Source of the DNA: Fulvimarina endophytica
Lineage (GTDB): Bacteria; Pseudomonadota; Alphaproteobacteria; Rhizobiales; Rhizobiaceae
Length of the DNA: 64,000 nt
NCBI RefSeq assembly: GCF_003403015.1
Contig: NZ_QURL01000004.1
Location: forward strand, 496,001 to 560,000
Reading direction: 5' to 3'
A program made the translations under genes and the position numbers. Numbering within the stretch: the stretch's first letter is position 1; every line of letters starts with the position of its first letter. Positions 7,720 through 15,536 of the stretch are shown here, one piece after another. Under the pieces are notes generated by a model. That model saw only the letters and a list, made by a program, of their open reading frames with translations, had not been told where the DNA came from and ran no database searches.

Positions 7720-9048
7720 CTAGAAGCGGGTCTTGCCGGGGATCCACTCGGTGCCGGCGAGCGGGACCTGCGCCATCGCGGCGGCCTCGATCGTCAGGGC
7801 GCACAGATCCTCGGGCTCGAGATTGTGCAGATCGTTGTGGCCGCAGGCGCGTGCGATCGTCTGCGCCTCGAGGGTCATGACCTTCAGGTAGTTCGCGAGC
7901 CGCCGGCCGGCCGCGACCGGATCGAGGCGGGCGGCGAGTTCCGGGTCCTGGGTCGTGATGCCGGCCGGATCCTTGCCCTCGTGCCAGTCGTCATAGGCGC
8001 CGGCCGTGGTGCCGAGGCGGTTGTATTCCTCTTCGTATTGCGGGTCGTTGTCGCCGAGGGCGACCATCGCCGCACTGCCGATCGAGACGGCGTCCGCCCC
8101 GAGCGCCATGGCCTTGGCGACGTCGGCGCCCGAGCGGATGCCGCCCGAGACGATCAGCTGCACCTTGCGGTGCATTCCGAGATCCTGCAGCGCCTGGACC
8201 GCGGGACGAATGCAGGCGAGCGTCGGCTGGCCCACATTCTCGATGAAGACGTCCTGGGTCGCGGCGGTGCCGCCCTGCATGCCGTCGAGGACGACCACGT
8301 CGGCCCCGGCCTTCACCGCGAGCGCGGTGTCGTAATAGGGCCGCGCGCCGCCCACCTTGATGTAGATCGGCTTCTCCCAGTCGGTGATCTCGCGGATCTC
8401 CATGATCTTGATCTCGAGATCGTCGGGTCCCGTCCAGTCGGGATGGCGGCAGGCCGAGCGCTGGTCGATGCCCTTGGGCAGGTTGCGCATCTGCGCCACG
8501 CGATCGGAGATCTTCTGGCCGAGCAGCATGCCGCCGCCGCCGGGCTTGGCGCCCTGGCCGACGACGATCTCGATCGCGTCCGCACGGCGCAGATCGGTCG
8601 GGTTCATGCCGTAGCGCGAGGGCAGATACTGGTAGACCAGCGTCTGCGAATGGTCGCGCTCCTCGTTTGTCATGCCGCCGTCGCCGGTGGTGGTCGAGGT
8701 CCCGGCCGCGCTCGCGCCGCGACCGAGCGCTTCCTTGGCCGTGCCGGACAGGGCGCCGAAGCTCATGCCCGCGATGGTGATCGGGATCTTCAGATGGATC
8801 GGCTTCTTGGCAAAGCGCGTGCCGAGATCGACCGAGGTGTCGCAGCGCTCGCGATATCCCTCGAGAGGGTAACGGGACATCGAGGCCCCGAGAAAGAGCA
8901 GGTCGTCGAAATGGGGAAGCTTGCGCTTGGCGCCGGCTCCGCGAATGTCGTAGATGCCGGTCGCAGCGGCGCGCCGGATTTCCGCCAGGGTCTGGTCGTC
9001 GAACGTCCAGGACTTGCGGGGCGGCGTGCGAGGATTGTGATAGGTCAT
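7720..9048 (-). CDS. mgsC: N-methylglutamate synthase subunit C / GlxD, FMN glutamate synthase domain
   Basis: A 442-residue protein equal to the central FMN/FeS domain of glutamate synthase. Visible are the glycine-rich barrel segments MSFGALSGTAKEALGRGA, KPGGGGMLLGQKI and VVLDGMQGGTAATQD, and the Cys-containing segment near the C-terminus. In the N-methylglutamate pathway MgsABC splits the three glutamate synthase domains into subunits and transfers methylamine from glutamylmethylamide or glutamine to give N-methylglutamate. The ATG at 9048 is chosen since family homology (MTYHNPRTPPRKS) begins there. The same protein family is annotated as GlxD in rhizobia. Confidence 0.85.
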   Translation of the reverse strand: MTYHNPRTPPRKSWTFDDQTLAEIRRAAATGIYDIRGAGAKRKLPHFDDLLFLGASMSRYPLEGYRERCDTSVDLGTRFAKKPIHLKIPITIAGMSFGALSGTAKEALGRGASAAGTSTTTGDGGMTNEERDHSQTLVYQYLPSRYGMNPTDLRRADAIEIVVGQGAKPGGGGMLLGQKISDRVAQMRNLPKGIDQRSACRHPDWTGPDDLEIKIMEIREITDWEKPIYIKVGGARPYYDTALAVKAGADVVVLDGMQGGTAATQDVFIENVGQPTLACIRPAVQALQDLGMHRKVQLIVSGGIRSGADVAKAMALGADAVSIGSAAMVALGDNDPQYEEEYNRLGTTAGAYDDWHEGKDPAGITTQDPELAARLDPVAAGRRLANYLKVMTLEAQTIARACGHNDLHNLEPEDLCALTIEAAAMAQVPLAGTEWIPGKTRF

Positions 9049-9059
9049 CGTGAAAGTCC

Positions 9060-9746
9060 TCAATACGCGTCGGCGTTGTCGATATTGAAGTTGTAGAGGG
9101 TGCGGGCCGAGCCGTAGCGCTTGAACTCGCTGGTCTCGACGCCGGTCACGCCGGCCTTTTCGAGAAGGCGGGCAAGGGTTTCGTGATGCTCGGGCCGCAT
9201 CTCCTTCTCGATGCAGTCGGCCCCGAGGCTCTTGACCGTGCCGCGTACGAAGAGCTTGGCCTCGTAGAGGGAGTCGCCGAGGGCCTCGCCCGCATCGCCC
9301 AGCACCACGAGATGGCCGGACTGGCCCATGAAGGCCGACATGTGGCCGATATTGCCCTCGACGACGATGTCGATGCCCTTCATGGAGATGCCGCAGCGCG
9401 AGGCGGCGTTGCCGCGAATGACGAGCATCCCGCCCCGTCCGGTGGCGCCCGCATATTGCGAGGCGTCCCCTTCGATCACGACCATGCCGGACATCATGTT
9501 CTCGGCGACGCCCGGCCCCGCCGATCCCTTGACGGTGATGGTCGCCTCCGCGTTCATCCCGCCGCAATAATAGCCGACCGGACCCTTGACGCTGATGTTC
9601 AGCGGATCGCTGCAGCCGACGGCGACGGCATGGCTGCCGCGCGGATTGAGGATCTCGTAGTCGAGATCGTTGGTGCCCGCTGGAATGGTGTGAAGGGCCT
9701 TGTTGAGGTCCCGCAGGTCCTGCGTCGCGAGATCGAAAGTCGGCAT
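9060..9746 (-). CDS. mgsB: N-methylglutamate synthase subunit B / GlxC, GXGXG domain
   Basis: A 228-residue protein matching the C-terminal GXGXG beta-helix domain of glutamate synthase: repeated glycine motifs GYYCGGMNAEATITVKGSAG, GGMLVIRGNAASRCG and GNIGHMSAFMGQSGHLVVLG. This domain is structural and links the amidotransferase and synthase parts. It lies 11 bp upstream of mgsC and 28 bp downstream of mgsA in one operon. Annotated as GlxC in rhizobia. Confidence 0.85.
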   Translation of the reverse strand: MPTFDLATQDLRDLNKALHTIPAGTNDLDYEILNPRGSHAVAVGCSDPLNISVKGPVGYYCGGMNAEATITVKGSAGPGVAENMMSGMVVIEGDASQYAGATGRGGMLVIRGNAASRCGISMKGIDIVVEGNIGHMSAFMGQSGHLVVLGDAGEALGDSLYEAKLFVRGTVKSLGADCIEKEMRPEHHETLARLLEKAGVTGVETSEFKRYGSARTLYNFNIDNADAY

Positions 9747-9774
9747 GGTCCGGCTCCGGAGCTAGAAGAAGGGA

Positions 9775-10701
9775 TCAGGCGGCGAGGGTCCGGGAGGCGC
9801 TGGCTTCGCGATCCCAGAAGTAGACGGAGGACGGCTCGGGCTCCCAGACCCTCGCATTGTCGATGTTCGGCAGCCCGACGAGGGCGCGGAACTCCGAGCC
9901 GAAGGCGACGTACTGGTCGGTTTCGGCCATCACCGCCGGCTTGCAGGCGATCGGGTCGCGCAGCACGCCGAAGCCGGTCTTGGTTCCGACGACGAAGGTG
10001 AAGAAGCCGTCGAGATCGTCGAGCGCGCTGGTCAGCGCCTCGCCGAGATCGAGACCGTCCTTCATGCGGGCGGTGAGATAGGCGGCGGCGACTTCGGAAT
10101 CGTTCTGGGTCTCGAACCGCATGCCGAGGCGCTTCAGCTCGCGCCGGAGATTGTTGTGGTTCGAGAGCGACCCGTTGTGGACGAGGCACTGGTCGGCCCC
10201 GGTCGAGAACGGATGGGCGCCGAGCGTCGTCACCGCGGATTCGGTCGCCATGCGGGTGTGGCCGATGCCGTGGGTCCCGGACATCGAGCGGATGTCGAAG
10301 CGCGAGACCACGTCCTTGGGAAGACCGACTTCCTTGTAGATCTCCATGGTCTCGCCGACGCTCATCACGCGAACGGCGCCGTCCAGACCGTCGATCATCG
10401 CCCGCACATCGGCGACGCGGCCGGTCGGCACCTCGGCCACCGCATGGGTGTCCTTGATGCGGAGGGACGAGCCCTTGCCGACGAGATCGCCGAGGCGCCG
10501 CTCGAAATCGGCGAAGGTCACGTCCGGCGTATCGGACTGGATGGTCACCTTGCTGCGACCGGCCGTCTCCTCGCCGTAGATCGCGATGCCGGCCGAGTCC
10601 GGGCCTCGATCGGTCATGGTCACCAGCATATCGGACAGGAGTTGCCCGAGATTCGTGTCGAGTGACCGGTCCTTCAGAAACAATCCGACGATTCCGCACA
10701 T
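9775..10701 (-). CDS. mgsA: N-methylglutamate synthase subunit A / GlxB, class II glutamine amidotransferase
   Basis: A 308-residue class II (Ntn) amidotransferase. The start at 10701 gives MCGIVGLF, placing the catalytic Cys directly after Met as the family requires; an ATG three codons upstream would bury it. Further motifs are GTHGIGHTRMATES and VHNGSLSNHNNLRREL, which bind glutamine. It supplies the amidotransferase step of the MgsABC complex. First gene of the mgsA-mgsB-mgsC-gmaS operon, with the shared AT-rich element upstream. Annotated as GlxB in rhizobia. Confidence 0.86.
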   Translation of the reverse strand: MCGIVGLFLKDRSLDTNLGQLLSDMLVTMTDRGPDSAGIAIYGEETAGRSKVTIQSDTPDVTFADFERRLGDLVGKGSSLRIKDTHAVAEVPTGRVADVRAMIDGLDGAVRVMSVGETMEIYKEVGLPKDVVSRFDIRSMSGTHGIGHTRMATESAVTTLGAHPFSTGADQCLVHNGSLSNHNNLRRELKRLGMRFETQNDSEVAAAYLTARMKDGLDLGEALTSALDDLDGFFTFVVGTKTGFGVLRDPIACKPAVMAETDQYVAFGSEFRALVGLPNIDNARVWEPEPSSVYFWDREASASRTLAA

Positions 10702-11081
10702 GTCATGCACCTTCCGAACTTGCCGTTTGACGAAACCATTCCACAGACGATCGTCGAAGGCAACTGAGAGGAAAGAAATTTTCTTTAGGAGATTTTTGCC
10801 TTGTCCCGATCACGGCTCGGGAGCTAATCTCCGCCCCGCGCAGGACGGAGCGAACATCGCAAACCGGGGCGCGCCTTCGCCCCGGCGGGATGACCCGGCG
10901 GGCATAGGGTCCGGGCTTTCGCGAGGGGCGTGATGCGTCTCGTCCGGGCACATCGGTGCGAACCGGATCGAAAAGCCCGTTTCGCGCCGCCCGTGGTTCC
11001 GCTAGGGGCGGATACGTCCCTCCCATCGGCGCATTCGTCGCCGCGTCATCCCAAACTCGAAATCGTCACGAAACGGCTGCC
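10702..11081. other. 380-bp divergent promoter region between mgsA and purU
   Basis: No gene is supported here. The mgsA side is AT-rich (10764-10803) and holds the element listed separately; the purU side is GC-rich. GCGAACATCGC at 10850-10860 resembles GCGAACATTCGC at 6098-6109 in the permease promoter region, a further possible shared half-site pair. Confidence 0.6.
10764..10803 (-). promoter_or_regulatory. AT-rich element upstream of mgsA, with perfect 15-bp palindrome
   Basis: Contains CTGAGAGG, then the perfect odd palindrome AAAGAAATTTTCTTT (10772-10786), then GATTTTTGCC. The pieces match those at 5976-6012 in front of the permease operon, although CTGAGAGG stands on the other side there. 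It sits about 65-100 bp upstream of the mgsA start, a normal place for an operator or activator site. Confidence 0.5.
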
Positions 11082-11966
11082 ATGAACATCTGCACCCTCA
11101 CGGTCTTCTGTCCCTCAACGCGCGGGATCGTCGCGGCGATCTCCGGTCATCTGGCCGAAAGAGGCTGCAACATCGTCGATTCCGCCCAGTTCGACGATCT
11201 CAGCACGGGTCGCTTCTTCATGCGGATCGGGTTCATTTCGGAGGAGGGCCGCACGCTCGGCGAGATCGAGGACGGTTTCGGCACCATCGCGGCCCCCTTC
11301 GACATGACCTTCGCCTTCCACGACGGACGCGAGCGCATGAAGGTGCTGCTGATGGTCTCGCGCTTCGGCCACTGTCTCAACGACATCCTCTATCGCTGGC
11401 GCATCGGCGCCCTGCCGATCGACATCGTCGGCGTCGTCTCCAACCATCTTGATTACCAGAAGCTGGTGGTGAACCACGACCTGCCCTTCCATCACATCCC
11501 GGTCACGAAGGATAACAAGGCGGCGGCCGAGGCGCGCATCATGGAGATCGTGGACGGGACGAAGACCGATCTCGTCGTCCTTGCCCGATACATGCAGGTT
11601 CTGTCCGACGAGATGTGCCGGACGATGGCGGGCCGCATCATCAACATCCACCATTCCTTCCTCCCGAGCTTCAAGGGGGCCAATCCCTACAAGCAGGCCT
11701 TCGAGAGAGGGGTGAAGCTCATCGGCGCGACGGCCCATTACGTGACGGCCGAGCTCGACGAGGGCCCGATCATCGAGCAGGACGTCGCCCGCGTCACCCA
11801 TGCCCAGTCGGCGGCGGACTACGTGTCGGTGGGCCGCGACGTCGAGGCCCAGGTCCTCTCGCGCGCGATCCACGCGCATATCCACCACCGGGTCTTCCTC
11901 AACGGATCGAGCACGGTGGTCTTCCCCGCCTCCCCTGGAAGCTACGCCTCCGAGCGGCTCGGCTGA
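11082..11966 (+). CDS. purU: Formyltetrahydrofolate deformylase
   Basis: A 294-residue protein with an N-terminal ACT domain (about 1-80) and a formyltransferase-fold domain containing the catalytic Asn188 and His190 in NIHHSFLPSFKGANPY and Asp226 in LDEGP. PurU hydrolyses 10-formyl-THF to formate and THF. The family start MNICTLTVF fixes the ATG at 11082; an open upstream stretch in this frame is non-coding. PurU often accompanies sarcosine oxidase or N-methylglutamate dehydrogenase genes, since these load methyl groups onto THF and PurU releases the carbon as formate. That fits its divergent position to mgsA. Confidence 0.92.
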   Translation: MNICTLTVFCPSTRGIVAAISGHLAERGCNIVDSAQFDDLSTGRFFMRIGFISEEGRTLGEIEDGFGTIAAPFDMTFAFHDGRERMKVLLMVSRFGHCLNDILYRWRIGALPIDIVGVVSNHLDYQKLVVNHDLPFHHIPVTKDNKAAAEARIMEIVDGTKTDLVVLARYMQVLSDEMCRTMAGRIINIHHSFLPSFKGANPYKQAFERGVKLIGATAHYVTAELDEGPIIEQDVARVTHAQSAADYVSVGRDVEAQVLSRAIHAHIHHRVFLNGSSTVVFPASPGSYASERLG

Positions 11967-11995
11967 GACCGGTCCGCAAGATCGCGCACAGCCGG

Positions 11996-12017
11996 CCCCG
12001 GACGTCATCCTCCGGGG
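11996..12017 (+). terminator. Hairpin after purU, possible terminator
   Basis: CCCCGGA and TCCGGGG form a 7-bp stem around an 8-base loop, 30 bp after the purU stop, extended by GG/CC with a bulge. There is no T-run, so an intrinsic terminator is only possible. Confidence 0.35.
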
Positions 12018-12154
12018 GCCGCTTCGCTTTGCCGTGATCGCATTCGCGATTATGGCAGGTCTCGCCGCCATCGAGGGCGCGAATATCAACCAGTCCGGTC
12101 CCGGCAGCACCCGGCCGAAACCATCGCGGCCGGGCCGTGCGAGAGGCGTATCTC

Positions 12155-12988
12155 ATGATTTCAGGCAAGACCCGTCTCATCGCCCATCTCGGATACCCGA
12201 CCGGCTCCTTCCGGGCGCCGATGATCTACAATCCGTATTTCGAGAAGCACGGCATCGATGCCGTCGTCGTGCCGATGGGCTGCAAGCCCGAGGACTATCC
12301 CGACTTCCTGCGACTGGTCTTCAAGCTCTCCAATATCCACGGCGCGCTGGTCACGATGCCGCACAAGGTCACGACGATGGCGCTGCTCGACGAGGCCACC
12401 ACGACGGCCCGTGTCGCGGGCGCCTGCAATGCCGTTCGCCTCGGCCCCGGCGGTGAGCTGGTGGGCGACCAGTTCGATGGAGAGGGCTTCGTGCGCGGCG
12501 CCTTGCGCAAGGGCGCGGTTCTTTCGGGCGCGCGGGTCCTCGTGGTGGGAGCCGGCGGGGTCGGCTCGGCCATCGCCGCCTCGCTCGCGGCCGCAGGCGT
12601 GGGCGAGATCGCCCTCTTCGACAATCACGCCGCCACGATGGAGGCGCTCGCCGCCCGCCTGCGCCGCCACTATCCGGCTCTCATCATCCAGACCGGCTCG
12701 AAGGACCCGGATGGCTTCGACGTCGTGGTGAACGCGACGCCCCTCGGAATGGCCGAGGGCGATCCGCTGCCAGTGGACGTCTCGCGGATCGCAGCATCGA
12801 CATTCGTCGGCGAGGTGGTGATGACGCAGGAGATCACCCTCTTCCTCCACGCCGTGCGCGAGCGCGGATGCGCCTTTCAGGTGGGCACGGACATGCTGTT
12901 CGAGCAGATCCCCGCCTATCTGGAGTTCTTCGGCCTGCGCACGGCGAGCGCCGAGGAACTGCGCGAGGTGGCCAAGATCGCCTATTGA
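12155..12988 (+). CDS. Shikimate dehydrogenase-like (AroE family) oxidoreductase of unknown substrate
   Basis: A 277-residue AroE-family protein. Catalytic Lys71 (TMPHK) and Asp108 (FDGEGF) are kept, as are the nucleotide-binding motif VGAGGVGSAIA (131-141) and NATPLGM. However, the two serines that bind the shikimate carboxylate in AroE (SxS in the motif GNPxxxSxSP) are replaced by Phe19 and Ala21 in GYPTGSFRAP. So it is probably not the biosynthetic enzyme but an AroE paralogue acting on another acid or polyol. The ATG at 12155 has GAGAGG 8 bases upstream; a GTG six codons earlier lacks one. It lies between purU and eutB on the same strand. Confidence 0.8.
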   Translation: MISGKTRLIAHLGYPTGSFRAPMIYNPYFEKHGIDAVVVPMGCKPEDYPDFLRLVFKLSNIHGALVTMPHKVTTMALLDEATTTARVAGACNAVRLGPGGELVGDQFDGEGFVRGALRKGAVLSGARVLVVGAGGVGSAIAASLAAAGVGEIALFDNHAATMEALAARLRRHYPALIIQTGSKDPDGFDVVVNATPLGMAEGDPLPVDVSRIAASTFVGEVVMTQEITLFLHAVRERGCAFQVGTDMLFEQIPAYLEFFGLRTASAEELREVAKIAY

Positions 12989-13194
12989 CGCGGCGCGAGA
13001 CGACGATTCGCGTCCTGCCGTCCTTTCGGGGCGGAAGAGAGGAACGGACGATCGAAGCGCGGCCGGTCCGTGGCACGCGCGCGCAGGCAGAGCGGGCGAG
13101 CAAGCCGTCGGTGCGAGGGCATGGCTTGCCAACCTCCTGATAAACTGCATCTATAGTGGGCAGTTGCGTCGAATGCCTAGCCAGGAGGCCGATG

Positions 13195-14598
13195 ATGACC
13201 GGCGCCTTTCGCAATGTGGTCGGGGACAAGACCTATCGCTTCGACGACCTGCGCACATTGATGGCGAAGGCGACGCCGGCCCGCTCGGGCGACCGCCTCG
13301 CCGGCCTCTCCGCCGAAAATGCCGAGGAACGCGCCGTCGCGCAGATCACGCTCGCCGACGTGCCCCTGAAACGGTTTCTCGAAGACCTGCTGATTCCCTA
13401 CGAGGACGACGAGGTCACGCGGCTGATCGTCGATGGCCACGACCCTGACGCCTTCGCGCCCGTCGCCTCGAAGACGGTCGGAGAGTTCCGCGAATGGCTG
13501 CTCTCGGACGCCGCCGACGAGGCCGCGCTCGCGAGGTTGCGCCCGGGCCTGACGCCGGAAATGGTCGCGGCGGTCAGCAAGATCATGCGCAATCAGGATC
13601 TCATCCTCGTCGCGCGCAAATGCCGTGTGGTCACGAAATTCCGCAACACGATCGGCCTCGAGGGCCGCTTTTCCACCCGCATCCAGCCGAACCACCCGAC
13701 CGACGACGTCAACGGCATCGCCGCCTCCATTCTCGACGGGCTCCTCTACGGGGCGGGCGACGCCGTCATCGGTATCAATCCGGCGACCGACAACGTGCAG
13801 CAGGCCGGCCGGCTCTCGCGCATGATGGCCGAGATCATCGACCGCTACGAGATCCCGACCCAGTCCTGCGTCCTCACCCATGTCACGAACACGCTGGAAT
13901 GCATCGAGGCCGGCGCCCCGGTCGATCTCGTCTTCCAGTCGGTCGGCGGTACCGAGGCGACCAATTCCTCCTTCGGCTTCACCCTCGCCGATCTCGCCGA
14001 GGCCCGCGATGCGGCGCTCTCGCTGAAGCGCGGCACGGTCGGCGACAACGTGATGTATTTCGAGACCGGCCAGGGCTCCTCGCTTTCGGCCGAAGCCCAT
14101 CACGGCGTCGACCAGCAGACCTGCGAAGCCCGGGCCTATGCGGTCGCCCGCCATTTCGATCCGCTTCTCGTCAACACGGTGGTCGGCTTCATCGGCCCGG
14201 AATATCTGTTCGACGGCCATCAGATCATCCGCGCGGGGCTGGAGGATCATTTCTGCGGCAAGCTCCTCGGCGTGCCCATGGGCTGCGACGTCTGCTACAC
14301 CAACCACGCCGAAGCCGACCAGAACGACATGGACAACCTGATGACCCTTCTCGGGGCGGCCGGTTGCACCTTCATGATGGGCATTCCGGGCTCGGACGAC
14401 ATCATGCTCAACTACCAGACCACCTCGTTTCATGACGCCCTCTATCTGCGCAAGATCCTCGGCCTGAAGCCGGCGCCCGAATTCGACGACTGGTTGCGCC
14501 GCATGGCGATCTTCAGGAGCGGCTCGGGGTTCAGCCTGTTCGAAGGCCTGCCGGACGGTTTCTCGCGCAGCCTCGAAGCCGTGCCGGAGGAGGCCTGA
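13195..14598 (+). CDS. eutB: Ethanolamine ammonia-lyase large subunit
   Basis: A 467-residue EutB, close to the usual 450-465. Recognisable stretches are KIMRNQDLI, FRNTIGLEGRFSTRIQPNHP, SVGGTEATNSSFGF, MYFETGQGSSLSAEAHHGVDQ and NHAEADQNDMDNL. With EutC it forms the adenosylcobalamin-dependent enzyme that splits ethanolamine into acetaldehyde and ammonia. AGGAGG at 13183-13188 is 6 bases from the ATG at 13195 and only 3 from the adjacent ATG at 13192, so the second is preferred. No cobalamin riboswitch is visible upstream. Confidence 0.95.
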   Translation: MTGAFRNVVGDKTYRFDDLRTLMAKATPARSGDRLAGLSAENAEERAVAQITLADVPLKRFLEDLLIPYEDDEVTRLIVDGHDPDAFAPVASKTVGEFREWLLSDAADEAALARLRPGLTPEMVAAVSKIMRNQDLILVARKCRVVTKFRNTIGLEGRFSTRIQPNHPTDDVNGIAASILDGLLYGAGDAVIGINPATDNVQQAGRLSRMMAEIIDRYEIPTQSCVLTHVTNTLECIEAGAPVDLVFQSVGGTEATNSSFGFTLADLAEARDAALSLKRGTVGDNVMYFETGQGSSLSAEAHHGVDQQTCEARAYAVARHFDPLLVNTVVGFIGPEYLFDGHQIIRAGLEDHFCGKLLGVPMGCDVCYTNHAEADQNDMDNLMTLLGAAGCTFMMGIPGSDDIMLNYQTTSFHDALYLRKILGLKPAPEFDDWLRRMAIFRSGSGFSLFEGLPDGFSRSLEAVPEEA

Positions 14599-14599
14599 C

Positions 14600-15511
14600 A
14601 TGGACCAGGAAGGCAAGAACGGGGCAGGCAAGAACGGGGCGGGCGAGGACGGGACGATCACCGTGAGGGCAGCGAGCGGCGAGGCGGCGCGCACTGGCAG
14701 CGTCGTCGAGAACCCGTGGCGACGCCTGCGCCGCTTCACCGATGCCCGGATCGGGCTCGGACGCGCGGGAACCAGCCTTCCCACGCGCGAACACCTCGAA
14801 TTCCAGCTCGCCCATGCGAGGGCGCGGGACGCCGTCCATCTGCCCCTCGACATTGACCGGCTGACGGCCGCGATGGCGAAGGCGCCGCGGATCGGTGAAC
14901 TCGGAGACCCGGTCCGCCTGCGCAGCGCCGTCGCCGATCGCAGCGAATATCTGCGCCGTCCCGATCTCGGCGAGAGGCTCGACGAGGCTTCGAAGACGGC
15001 GCTCGGCACGATATCTGCCGAGGGAGGGATCGCCATCGTCATCGCGGACGGCCTGTCCTCCTTCGCCATCCAGGAGAACGCCGTTCCCTTCCTCTCGGCC
15101 TTCCTCGATCTGTGGGACCGGGAGGGGCTCGATCTCGCCATCGCTCCACCGGTCGTCGTCGAACAGGCACGGGTCGCGATCGGCGATGCGGTCGGCGAGG
15201 CCCTCAAGGCGAAGGCGAGCATCGTCCTCATCGGCGAGCGGCCGGGCCTCTCCTCCCCCGACAGTCTCGGCATCTACTTCACCTGGGCACCGGCGAGCGG
15301 GCTGACCGACAGCCGCCGCAACTGCATCTCCAATATCCGCCCCGCCGGCCTCTCCTTCGAGGAGGCCGCGCGGCGCACGCTCTACCTCCTGAAGGAAGCC
15401 GCGAAGATCGAGACGTCGGGCGTCAAACTGAAGGATCGCTCCGTCGCGCCCGAGATCGGCAGCGACGAGCGCGAACAGAGCTTCCTGACCGGTGGGCGGT
15501 CGGACGAGTAA
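14600..15511 (+). CDS. eutC: Ethanolamine ammonia-lyase small subunit
   Basis: A 303-residue EutC that binds adenosylcobalamin together with EutB. Conserved segments include ARIGLGRAGTSLPTREHLEF, IVIADGLSSFAIQENA, VLIGERPGLSSPDSLGIYFTW and DSRRNCISNIRPAGL. The ATG lies one base after the eutB stop, behind GGAGGAGG, so the two are coupled. The first 20 residues are a Gly/Lys/Asn-rich tail made by a 15-bp tandem repeat, absent from typical EutC. Confidence 0.95.
   Translation: MDQEGKNGAGKNGAGEDGTITVRAASGEAARTGSVVENPWRRLRRFTDARIGLGRAGTSLPTREHLEFQLAHARARDAVHLPLDIDRLTAAMAKAPRIGELGDPVRLRSAVADRSEYLRRPDLGERLDEASKTALGTISAEGGIAIVIADGLSSFAIQENAVPFLSAFLDLWDREGLDLAIAPPVVVEQARVAIGDAVGEALKAKASIVLIGERPGLSSPDSLGIYFTWAPASGLTDSRRNCISNIRPAGLSFEEAARRTLYLLKEAAKIETSGVKLKDRSVAPEIGSDEREQSFLTGGRSDE
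14611..14655 (+). repeat. 15-bp tandem repeat inside eutC 5' end
   Basis: Two identical units AGGCAAGAACGGGGC (14611-14625, 14626-14640) and a third degenerate unit (14641-14655, 11 of 15 matching). They encode GKNGA-GKNGA-GEDGT. The length keeps the frame, so copy-number change would only lengthen or shorten the tail. Confidence 0.8.
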
Positions 15512-15536
15512 AGCAACGAGACAACGGAGACAGGGC

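Noticed and set aside
10956-11081. N-terminal extension of PurU by 42 residues
   Set aside because: The added part is Arg/Ser-rich shadow sequence; the ACT domain starts at the ATG at 11082.
13070-13095. Sigma-54-like TGGCACG site upstream of eutB
   Set aside because: The expected GC of the -12 element is one base out of register, and the stretch is simply a GC alternation.
13126-13157. TTGCCA and TATAGT as eutB promoter
   Set aside because: The spacing is 20 bp, outside the usual 16-18, and neither box is strong; kept out of the feature list.
13156-13194. Upstream GTG start for EutB
   Set aside because: It would place the start before the AGGAGG site and add 13 residues without homology.
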